Source: an uncultured Bacillota bacterium (GTDB lineage: Bacteria > Bacillota > Clostridia > Oscillospirales > Oscillospiraceae). Taken from it: a stretch of 7,453 nt of DNA. Shown piece after piece: positions 1 through 6,098 of the stretch (position 1 is its first letter; every line of letters starts with the position of its first letter). The position numbers and the translations under genes are program-made. The notes below the pieces were generated by a model. That model had not been told where the DNA came from and did no database searches. It was given only the letters and a program-made list of their open reading frames with translations. The DNA is taken from NCBI GenBank assembly GCA_937890735.1, contig CALACZ010000038.1:1-7453 (forward strand), in the 5' to 3' direction.

Positions 1-1208
1 GCCAGTTCCGCAAGCCGCTGCTTGAGTTCTCCGGCTCCTGCGCAGGCTGCGCCGAAACGAGCTATGCGCGTCTGGTCACGCAGCTCTTCGGCGACAAGAT
101 GTATATCTCCAACGCCACCGGCTGCTCGTCCATCTGGGGCGGCCCGGGCGCTACGTCCCCGTACTGCACGAACGCGGAAGGTCACGGCCCGGCATGGTGC
201 AACTCCCTGTTTGAGGACAACGCCGAGCACGGCTATGGTATGTACCTCGGTCAGAAGGTGCTGCGCGACAGCCTGATCGCCAAAACCAAGGAACTCATCG
301 CCGTCGAGTGGGCAAACGCCGACTTGAAGGCGGCTGCTCAAAAGTATCTCGACACCGTGAACGAGCTGGACGCCAACGCGGCTGCCACCAAGGCTTACGT
401 TGCGGCTCTGGAAGAGAATATCACCACCGTGGACGAGCTCGCCGCTGTGGATCAGTTCAAGGCGCACGCCGACGAGCTGAAGGCGAAGGGCGAGAAGTAC
501 TGCGACTGCGCCGCCTGCACGCTGGCGCGTGAGATCCTCGACAAGAAGGATTACCTCTCCAAGAAGTCCGTATGGATCTTCGGCGGTGACGGCTGGGCAT
601 ACGACATCGGCTTCGGCGGCGTGGATCATGTGCTCGCGTCCGGCGAGGATGTCAACATTTTCGTGTTCGACACCGAGGTCTACTCCAACACCGGCGGACA
701 GGCTTCCAAGGCTTCCAACATCGGTCAGGTCGCACAGTTTGCGGCTGCCGGTAAGGAGACCAAGTCCAAGAACCTTGCCGAGATCGCTATGAGCTACGGC
801 TATGTCTACGTTGCGCAGGTCGCCATGGGTGCCAACGCCGCGCAGACCCTCAAGGCGATCCAGGAGGCGGAGGCCTATCATGGTCCGTCCCTCATCATCG
901 GCTATTCTCCGTGCGAGATGCACTCCATCAAGGGCGGCATGGCGAACTGTCAGAAGGAAATGAAGCGCGCTGTTGACTGCGGCTACTGGAATATGTTCCG
1001 CTTCAACCCCGCTGCGGAGAAGAAGTTCACGCTCGACTCCAAGGCGCCCGCCGGCGGTTATCAGGAGTTCCTGATGAACGAGGCGCGCTACAGCCGTCTG
1101 ACCCGCGAGTTCCCGGAGCGCGCGACCGTTCTGTTTGAGAAGAACGAGGAGAACGCGAAGCAGCGCTACGAGCACCTGCTCAAACTGGTCGAAATGTACG
1201 ACAAATAA
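1..1208 (+). CDS. nifJ: Pyruvate:ferredoxin oxidoreductase, C-terminal part (5' end outside window)
   Basis: This cytoplasmic enzyme oxidises pyruvate with coenzyme A to acetyl-CoA and CO2 and passes the electrons to ferredoxin; it is central to anaerobic fermentation. The first complete codon is at 3, and 401 residues remain of a protein usually near 1,170. Visible residues C13 and C16 (CAGC), C41 (NATGCSS) and C304 (YSPC) match the four ligands of the proximal [4Fe-4S] cluster next to the thiamine diphosphate site. The C13-to-C41 spacing of 28 equals that of Cys812 to Cys840 in the Desulfovibrio africanus enzyme, from memory. The thiamine diphosphate-binding stretch GGDGWAYDIGFGG and the following EVYSNTGGQ lie about residues 196-240. 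An extra CDCAAC motif (C167, C169, C172) lies in the linker before it. All 11 visible arginines use CGC or CGT, which fits high expression. A terminator follows 102 bases downstream. The family call is very secure. Confidence 0.97.
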   Translation, partial: QFRKPLLEFSGSCAGCAETSYARLVTQLFGDKMYISNATGCSSIWGGPGATSPYCTNAEGHGPAWCNSLFEDNAEHGYGMYLGQKVLRDSLIAKTKELIAVEWANADLKAAAQKYLDTVNELDANAAATKAYVAALEENITTVDELAAVDQFKAHADELKAKGEKYCDCAACTLAREILDKKDYLSKKSVWIFGGDGWAYDIGFGGVDHVLASGEDVNIFVFDTEVYSNTGGQASKASNIGQVAQFAAAGKETKSKNLAEIAMSYGYVYVAQVAMGANAAQTLKAIQEAEAYHGPSLIIGYSPCEMHSIKGGMANCQKEMKRAVDCGYWNMFRFNPAAEKKFTLDSKAPAGGYQEFLMNEARYSRLTREFPERATVLFEKNEENAKQRYEHLLKLVEMYDK

Positions 1209-1309
1209 TTTACCTCCTATGAAGAACTCTCCGGCCTTACAAGGGTGCTCATAAGACAGTAATTCTAAAAATTGCGATCATGGCTTCTGTCAGGCTGGAT
1301 CGGGAACGG

Positions 1310-1352
1310 AATAACGGGTATCTGGTGAAAGCCGGATACCCGTTATTTTTTT
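1310..1352 (+). terminator. Rho-independent terminator after the pyruvate:ferredoxin oxidoreductase gene
   Basis: A perfect 13-base-pair stem pairs AATAACGGGTATC (1310-1322) with GATACCCGTTATT (1335-1347). It extends inward through a G-U wobble, two G-C pairs and another wobble to a GAAA loop (1327-1330). Seven T residues follow at 1346-1352. No T run follows the stem on the minus strand, so it should act only on + strand transcripts. It separates the metabolic gene from the regulatory operon. Confidence 0.93.
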
Positions 1353-1872
1353 GCCGTCACGAAAAGCAATAGATTTATTCACAGCTTTCAGGTATAATTG
1401 TCTTAAAGCATCACCGCGCAATTGCGCCGGCGCGCTTCGGTGGCTCTTTTCCGCCAGGGCTGCGGTTTGAAAAGCGCGAAATACACAAAGTACTCCTGTG
1501 CTTTCCAAACCTTGCCTTGACGAAAAATCTCTCGCCGGTTCTGCTTGCCGAATCGCGCGGTGAAGTCTTAAATCGATCCTATGCAGATGATACCTATTCC
1601 CAGCTTCCGTTTACCGGCGCGGAGGATGGGTCGGGCAAACTTACCTTCACACCGTTTTTCCGCGAACATATGGTGCTCGCCGCGCCGAATACCGCGCAGG
1701 GCGCAGCCTGTATCTGGTCTGACGCAGAACGGAAGCCCTGCCGGAGCAGACGCGTTCGTTCGTCGAGTTCGTTTTGAGCTTTTACGCCGGACAGGTTCGG
1801 CGCGACGCGTATCCGGGCATAAAAGACCCCCGCTTCGAAGAAAGCCGGCACGGCGGGCGCGCTTGCCCGGGC
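1353..1872 (+). other. Long stretch without a confident gene; possible decayed coding sequence
   Basis: I cannot assign an intact gene here. One + frame is open from 1373 to a TGA at 1775-1777, but it has no ATG start with a ribosome binding site; the only plausible initiator is a TTG at 1517. Its translation includes protein-like stretches such as KLTFTPFFREHMVLAAP. A different + frame, starting after a TGA at 1720-1722, reads SFVEFVLSFYAGQVRRDAYP (about 1750-1810). The two pieces faintly recall the middle and C-terminal end of a PstS-like binding protein (compare ELEFTPIGREAF and a terminal FLDFVLSPEGQ). A frameshifted, shortened remnant is therefore possible. In GC-rich DNA, open frames of this length also arise by chance, so this remains weak. 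No tRNA, riboswitch or repeat array was recognised. Confidence 0.25.
1370..1398 (+). promoter_or_regulatory. Weak candidate promoter just after the terminator
   Basis: A perfect TATAAT box lies at 1393-1398 in a locally AT-rich patch. The best -35 candidate at 17-base spacing is TAGATT (1370-1375), only 3 of 6 consensus matches. If used, it would give a leader of about 540 bases before the response regulator, or a separate small transcript. The second promoter at 1873-1901 is closer to the gene and a better candidate for it. Confidence 0.25.
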
Positions 1873-1901
1873 TTGTATTTGAGTCGGGGATACCTTATAA
1901 T
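1873..1901 (+). promoter_or_regulatory. Promoter of the response regulator-kinase-binding protein operon
   Basis: TTGTAT (1873-1878) and a perfect TATAAT (1896-1901) are separated by 17 bases, the ideal sigma-A spacing. The -35 box keeps the most conserved TTG. Transcription would start near 1908, giving a 5' leader of about 39 bases before the ATG at 1947. I see no TTCTRGAA box here like those upstream of mglB, so autoregulation through that motif is not indicated. Confidence 0.6.
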
Positions 1902-1931
1902 GTTCACCGCAAACAGAAAAGACACAAACAG

Positions 1932-1938
1932 AAGGGAG
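1932..1938 (+). promoter_or_regulatory. Ribosome binding site fixing the response regulator start
   Basis: AAGGGAG lies 8 bases before the ATG at 1947. The reading frame stays open far upstream, with an ATG at 1581, but the upstream part has no receiver-like sequence. The conserved receiver domain begins only after 1947, so this site decides the start. A second ATG at 1951 is in another frame. Confidence 0.8.
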
Positions 1939-1946
1939 ATCGGGGG

Positions 1947-3152
1947 ATGAATGAGGAACTGACGGTGTTGGTCGCCGACGACGAGCCGGAGCTGCTGCAG
2001 GCGGTCTGTCAGCTGATCGACTGGCAGGCGCTGGGCTTCCGGCTGGTGGGCAGAGCGAGCAACGGACTGGATGCCTTGCAGATGGTGGAGGCGCTTCAGC
2101 CGGATTTCCTGCTGACCGACATCCGAATGCCGTTTATCTCCGGCACGGCGCTCGTCCGGCAGGCAAAGGCGGTGCAGCCGCTGCTGCAGGTGGCGTTTCT
2201 GAGCGGGTATGACGAGTTTGAATACGCAAAGTCCGGCATTGAGGACGGGATCGTCGCCTATCTGCTCAAGCCCATCAGCATGGCGGAGCTGACGGAGGAG
2301 CTGCGGAAGATCCACGAGCGGATCGTCTGCCGGCTGACCAGCCTGACGAGCCATCGCAGCTCGGGCGAATTACAGCTCATGACAGCGCTGCTGCTGCTCG
2401 ATCCGTTCTGCCGCCGGGACGAGATCGTCGCCCGGCTGGCGCAGAGCGGCATGGCGATCTCTGCCGGCAGCACGGTCCTTGCCGGAGTCGTCCAGGCGCA
2501 CGGGGTGCGGGCGGCAGATGTGCTGGCGGCGGCGGAGCGGGTGCTTGCGCGGGTATGCGGCTGCTGCGGCTTCTGCGCCGACGAGCGCGCGGCGCTGCTG
2601 CTGGCGTCGGAGGACGGCTTCGGAGGGCTGTACGGCGCGCTGGACGAGCTGCGTCAGGCGATCCGGCGCACATGCGACGCCGAGCTTCAGATCGGGCTGA
2701 GCAAGGAATACGGGTCTGCGGCAGACGCGCACACGGCGTACCTCGAGGCGATGCAGACCTTGCAGGCGGCGCACGGCGATCCGGCACAGACCGTGGGCGG
2801 CTGGGACGATATGGCGGTGTTCTGTGCGCGGACGATGAAGATCATCGACAAGGAATATATGGATGAGGCGCTGACGCTGCAATCGGTCAGCGAGCGGCTG
2901 CACGTCAGCCCGAACTACCTCGGCGCGAACCTGAAAAAGCACGCGGGCGACACGTTTATGAACCTTCTGATCCGCAAGCGGATGGATGTGGCGCGGAATC
3001 TGCTGCGCAGCGGCTCGAACCGGATCGCGGAGGTGGCGCGGCGGTGCGGCTACAGCGACCAGAGCTATTTCGGCTACTGCTTCAAGAAATACTACGGCAT
3101 CTCCCCGGTGCGGATGCGGCAGACGGCGGAGACCGGGGAGGCGACGCCATGA
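1947..3152 (+). CDS. YesN-type response regulator with AraC-family DNA-binding domain
   Basis: This is a cytoplasmic transcription regulator of 401 residues controlled by phosphorylation. Residues 1-120 form a CheY-like receiver: acidic pair D11/D12, phosphoacceptor D58 in LLTDIRMP, switch residue S86 in FLSGYDEF, and K108 in LLKPI. Residues about 121-300 are a variable linker typical of YesN proteins, including the QIGLSKEYGSAADAHTAYLEA stretch. The C-terminal AraC-type domain has two helix-turn-helix units: the first begins near L309 (LTLQSVSERLHVSPNYLG), the second spans about 358-393 (RIAEVARRCGYSDQSYFGYC). All receiver residues needed for phosphorylation are present. Its stop codon overlaps the start of the kinase gene by four bases (ATGA), so the two are probably translationally coupled partners. 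Arginine is often CGG, unlike the flanking metabolic genes. The target is inferred to be the mgl operon downstream. Family is secure; the exact regulon is not. Confidence 0.95.
   Translation: MNEELTVLVADDEPELLQAVCQLIDWQALGFRLVGRASNGLDALQMVEALQPDFLLTDIRMPFISGTALVRQAKAVQPLLQVAFLSGYDEFEYAKSGIEDGIVAYLLKPISMAELTEELRKIHERIVCRLTSLTSHRSSGELQLMTALLLLDPFCRRDEIVARLAQSGMAISAGSTVLAGVVQAHGVRAADVLAAAERVLARVCGCCGFCADERAALLLASEDGFGGLYGALDELRQAIRRTCDAELQIGLSKEYGSAADAHTAYLEAMQTLQAAHGDPAQTVGGWDDMAVFCARTMKIIDKEYMDEALTLQSVSERLHVSPNYLGANLKKHAGDTFMNLLIRKRMDVARNLLRSGSNRIAEVARRCGYSDQSYFGYCFKKYYGISPVRMRQTAETGEATP
3135..3141 (+). promoter_or_regulatory. Ribosome binding site fixing the histidine kinase start
   Basis: GGGGAGG lies 7 bases before the ATG at 3149, inside the end of the response regulator gene. 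An in-frame ATG at 3044 exists upstream, but it would add 35 residues that are out-of-frame translation of the regulator's DNA-binding domain. The site at 3135 therefore supports the 3149 start. Confidence 0.85.
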
Positions 3153-4858
3153 AGCGTGAACGGATGAGCATGAACCTCATCATGGTGCTGGCGATGGCGG
3201 CGGTCGCCATATGCGTGCTGGCGTGCGCGCTCGTCATCTTCGTGCGGACATACCGCAGCGCGCTCATCCGCAACGCGGAGACGACGAGCCGACAGGCCAT
3301 CGCGCAGGTGAGCAGCACGATGGAGGAATATCTGGACGATATGAACGGGTCGGTCGCTCTGCTGAGCGAATATCTTGAGCTGCCGGTGCAGCAGCGGCAG
3401 ACGCGGTTTGAAACATTTCTGGAGATCCGCCCGGATGTTGTCGCCGTCACGACGTATGATGAAGCCGGGCAGATGAAAAACTGCTACAGCCTCGGTCGGC
3501 GGCTGCGCGGGCACATTCTTCAGAATCTGTCGCTGGACGCGGCGCGGCTGGATCTGTATGCCGACGGCTATATCTCTGCCCCGCACGTGATGAGCATTTT
3601 TGAAGAGAGCTATCCCTGGGTCGTGACGCTGATCGAGCCGGTCTCCACGAACGAGGGCGAGCGGTGGGTCGCGGTGGACATCGGCTGCTCGAATATCTCG
3701 GGCTACATCAACGGCGTGGGCATCGGGCAGCGGGGGTACTGCTTTCTCGAGGATATGGACGGAAACCTGGTCTACCACCCGCAGCAGCAGCTCATCTACT
3801 CTGACCTCAAGCAGGAAAATACGGCGCTGACGGCGTCGCTTTCGGACGGCAGCCATGTGGAGGGCAACACGATCTACACGGTGCAGACGCTTAGCAGCGG
3901 GAGCTGGCGCGTGGTGGGCGTGAGCTCGGTGCAGGAGCTCATCACCGACGGATTGCAGGAGGTGCTGCGCATCAGCATCCTCTCGGCGCTGTTCATTCTG
4001 GCGGCGACGCTGCTGCTGAGCGTGCTGCTGTCGCGGCTGCTGTCGCAGCCGATCCAGAACCTGGTCTCCGCGATGCGGAGCTTTGAGAAGAACGCGGACG
4101 ATTTCAGCTACGAGCCGGTGTCGGGCGTGCGCGAGGTGCAGAATCTTTCGGTCTCGTTCGAGCACATGGTGCGCAAGATCCAGAAGCTGATGGCAAAGGT
4201 CCGCAGCGAGGAGGTCAACCTCCGCAAGACGGAGCTGAAGGCGCTGCAGGCGCAGATCAACCCGCACTTTCTCTATAACACGCTCGACTCCATCTGCTGG
4301 ATGTGCGAGCAGGGGCGGAACACGGAGGCCGTATCCATGGTAAACGCGCTGGCGCGGCTGTTCCGCATCAGCATCAGCCGCGGTCATGAGCTCATCCCCA
4401 TCCGCAGCGAGGTGCAGCACGCGCAGAGCTATCTGCAGATCCAGAGCGTGCGCTACAAGGAGCGGTTTTCCTACGAATTTGACGTGGAAGAGCGCTGCCT
4501 CGACTATTTTTGCAACAAGATCACCTTACAGCCCATCATTGAAAACGCCATCTACCACGGCGTGAACGGACTGGTGGACGAGGGACGGATCATCATCCGC
4601 GTGCTGGAGCGTGAGGACGACATCTTCTTCATCGTGGAGGACAACGGCGTCGGCATGGCGCCGGAGCAGGTCGCGGAGATCTTCCGCCGCAAGCCGGACG
4701 GCAGGAGCGGCATCGGCATCCGCAACGTCAATGACCGGCTGCGGATCTGGTTCGGCGAAAAATACGGCATCACGATCGTAAGCGTCCCGGACGAGGGCAC
4801 GCGCGTGACGGTCCGGATGCCGAAGGTGCGGGAGGAAATCGGTTATGAAAAGCATTGA
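3149..4858 (+). CDS. YesM-type sensor histidine kinase (HAMP, His_kinase, HATPase)
   Basis: This is an integral membrane kinase of 569 residues that should phosphorylate the adjacent response regulator. A first membrane segment lies at about residues 9-32 and a second at about 275-296. Between them is an extracellular domain of some 240 residues with Cache-like features (GQRGYCFLEDMDGNLVYHP). A HAMP-like linker follows (about 297-350). The His_kinase motif LQAQINPHFLYNTLD carries the predicted phosphoacceptor H373. ATP-binding boxes are all present: N466 in LQPIIENAIYHG, D498 in DNGVGM, and G521-I-G-I-R in the lid region. Nothing essential appears missing. The gene overlaps its upstream neighbour by 4 bases and its downstream neighbour by 14, so the three are expected to be co-translated. 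The ligand is unknown; the adjacent binding protein and mgl operon suggest a sugar. Bacillus subtilis YesM and clostridial LytS-like kinases are the nearest named relatives. Confidence 0.95.
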   Translation: MKRERMSMNLIMVLAMAAVAICVLACALVIFVRTYRSALIRNAETTSRQAIAQVSSTMEEYLDDMNGSVALLSEYLELPVQQRQTRFETFLEIRPDVVAVTTYDEAGQMKNCYSLGRRLRGHILQNLSLDAARLDLYADGYISAPHVMSIFEESYPWVVTLIEPVSTNEGERWVAVDIGCSNISGYINGVGIGQRGYCFLEDMDGNLVYHPQQQLIYSDLKQENTALTASLSDGSHVEGNTIYTVQTLSSGSWRVVGVSSVQELITDGLQEVLRISILSALFILAATLLLSVLLSRLLSQPIQNLVSAMRSFEKNADDFSYEPVSGVREVQNLSVSFEHMVRKIQKLMAKVRSEEVNLRKTELKALQAQINPHFLYNTLDSICWMCEQGRNTEAVSMVNALARLFRISISRGHELIPIRSEVQHAQSYLQIQSVRYKERFSYEFDVEERCLDYFCNKITLQPIIENAIYHGVNGLVDEGRIIIRVLEREDDIFFIVEDNGVGMAPEQVAEIFRRKPDGRSGIGIRNVNDRLRIWFGEKYGITIVSVPDEGTRVTVRMPKVREEIGYEKH

Positions 4859-5894
4859 GGCAGCGCCGCGCAAGCCGGCAGACCGTCCCGATGGAAAAGA
4901 TCCGCTGAAGCGTGCAGCCGCCGCTGCGTGGCGCTGCCTTAAGCGCTGCGCGCCCCTTCTGCTGGCGCTGGCGCTGCTGGCGCTGACGGGCTGTGCGGCA
5001 GCGCGGAAGGGTGGACCGTACAGCATCTATCTCATCTCAAAATCAACGTCGACGGAATTTTGGAAGTCGGTGTTTGCCGGCGCGAACGCGGCAAAGTCGG
5101 AATATAATGTAGATCTTACCATCCTCGGCCCGGAAACGGAGGAGGATTACGAGGAGCAGAACGCCTATATCCGGCAGGCGGTCGCCGCCGGGGCGGACGC
5201 CATCGTCTTTTCCGCCATCAGCTACACTGGAAACGCCCAGGCGATCGACGAGGCCGTTGCGGCGGGCGTGCGCGTGGTGATCATCGACTGCGACGTGGAC
5301 TCGGACGGCGTATCGGTGCGGATCGGGACAGACAACGTGGCGGCCGGGCGGATGACCGGAGCGGCTGCGGTTGACACGGCGGCGGACGAGATCGTGGTCG
5401 GCATCGTCAACTGCTTCGTGGAAACGAGAAACTGCCAGGAACGGGAGAGCGGGCTGCGCGAGGCACTGAGCGGGAACGCGCGCGTCAAGGACATTTATGT
5501 GGTGAACGTGCCGACGGACGCGCAGAAAGCGAAGCTGGCAGCAGAGCAGCTGATACGGGAGCACCCGGAGATCAATGTGCTTGTCGGCTTCAACGAGCCG
5601 CTGGCAGTCGGCGTGGCAGAGGCGGTGGACGAGCTGGGGCTGAGCGGGCAGGTGCGCGCGATCTCGTTCGATACGAATATGCGCTGCATCGAGCTGATGC
5701 AGACCGACGCCGTCGGCGCGCTGATCGTGCAGAACCCGTATGCGATGGGCTATCTGGGCGTTGAAAAGGCGTGGCAGGTCCTGCAGGGTAAAAAATTTGA
5801 CGCACACGAGCTGATCGACACGGCGACGCAGATCGTCACAAAGGAAAATATGTTCACGATGGAAAGCCAAAAGGCTCTGTTTTCCTTTAGCTGA
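4845..5894 (+). CDS. RbsB-like sugar-binding lipoprotein, probable sensor subunit
   Basis: This 349-residue protein has a lipoprotein signal: hydrophobic core at about 36-47 and lipobox L47-T48-G49-C50. It should be anchored outside the membrane by C50. The rest is a type I periplasmic-binding fold (Peripla_BP_4): an opening YSIYLISKSTSTEFWKSV, then AGADAIVFSAI, VVIIDCDVD, GVSVRIGTDNVAAGRM, VGFNEPLAVGV, and a closing ALIVQNPYAMGYLG. These resemble ribose-type binding proteins. GGAGG at 4831-4835 lies 9 bases before the ATG, and the gene starts inside the last 14 bases of the kinase gene. No permease or ATPase is attached to this operon, which suggests a sensing role with the kinase rather than transport. 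The cytoplasmic n-region of about 35 residues, rich in Arg, Lys and Ala, is unusually long; no in-frame ATG, GTG or TTG lies between residue 1 and the hydrophobic core. It could still feed a transporter elsewhere. Confidence 0.9.
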   Translation: MKSIEAAPRKPADRPDGKDPLKRAAAAAWRCLKRCAPLLLALALLALTGCAAARKGGPYSIYLISKSTSTEFWKSVFAGANAAKSEYNVDLTILGPETEEDYEEQNAYIRQAVAAGADAIVFSAISYTGNAQAIDEAVAAGVRVVIIDCDVDSDGVSVRIGTDNVAAGRMTGAAAVDTAADEIVVGIVNCFVETRNCQERESGLREALSGNARVKDIYVVNVPTDAQKAKLAAEQLIREHPEINVLVGFNEPLAVGVAEAVDELGLSGQVRAISFDTNMRCIELMQTDAVGALIVQNPYAMGYLGVEKAWQVLQGKKFDAHELIDTATQIVTKENMFTMESQKALFSFS

Positions 5895-5899
5895 ACCGG

Positions 5900-5936
5900 G
5901 TCTGTGCCGCAGACGGGAATAATTCCCTTTCCTTTT
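5900..5936 (+). terminator. Possible weak terminator after the regulatory operon
   Basis: Two adjacent small hairpins follow the stop codon. GTCTG (5900-5904) pairs with CAGAC (5910-5914). Immediately after it, GGGAA and TTCCC (5915-5927) pair around a TAA loop. A T-rich tract TTTCCTTTT (5928-5936) follows. The stems are short and the tract is interrupted by CC, so termination may be partial, with some read-through into mgl. Confidence 0.35.
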
Positions 5937-5965
5937 GTGCACTCTTCACAAAAATGTGCTGCATT

Positions 5966-5993
5966 TTCTGGAAGGGTCTAAAAAATTCTAGAA
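5966..5993 (+). promoter_or_regulatory. Paired TTCTRGAA boxes, candidate activator binding site
   Basis: TTCTGGAA (5966-5973) and the palindrome TTCTAGAA (5986-5993) are separated by exactly 20 bases start to start, about two helical turns. They lie 15 bases upstream of the predicted -35 box of mglB. AraC-family activators, including YesN-type regulators, commonly bind two similar half-sites about two turns apart just upstream of -35. Assigning these boxes to the regulator encoded at 1947-3152 is inference. Confidence 0.4.
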
Positions 5994-6008
5994 AAAATGC
6001 GTGGAATT

Positions 6009-6041
6009 TTGACTGGGATTTTTTCTGTTTTCTGCTAAAAT
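6009..6041 (+). promoter_or_regulatory. Probable mgl operon promoter with extended -10
   Basis: TGCTAAAAT (6033-6041) is an extended -10 element: TG, one base, then TAAAAT. TTGACT (6009-6014) is a good -35 hexamer, but its spacing to TAAAAT is 21 bases, which is too long. The promoter may therefore rely on the extended -10 and on an activator. Transcription would start near 6048, leaving a leader of about 50 bases before the ATG at 6099. The whole spacer is far richer in A and T than the genes. Confidence 0.45.
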
Positions 6042-6098
6042 TATGGGTACAGTGCGTGGCATCCCGCGCATCTGAAACAAAAAAATGGAGGAAACATC

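Noticed and set aside
1290..1508. Minus-strand open frame of 72 codons over the terminator
   Set aside because: It runs through the terminator stem and shows no protein family signature or convincing ribosome binding site.
1353..1946. Riboswitch, tRNA, CRISPR array or insertion sequence
   Set aside because: No cloverleaf, regularly spaced repeats, terminal inverted repeats or known riboswitch core was visible here.
3092..4420. Long minus-strand open frame of 442 codons opposite the histidine kinase
   Set aside because: It is rich in Arg, His, Gln and Leu with no recognisable domain, and lies opposite a well-supported kinase. It is a by-product of GC-rich codon use.
5895..6098. Catabolite-repression (cre) operator near the mgl promoter
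   Set aside because: I found no sequence matching the cre consensus with its central CG and flanking arms.
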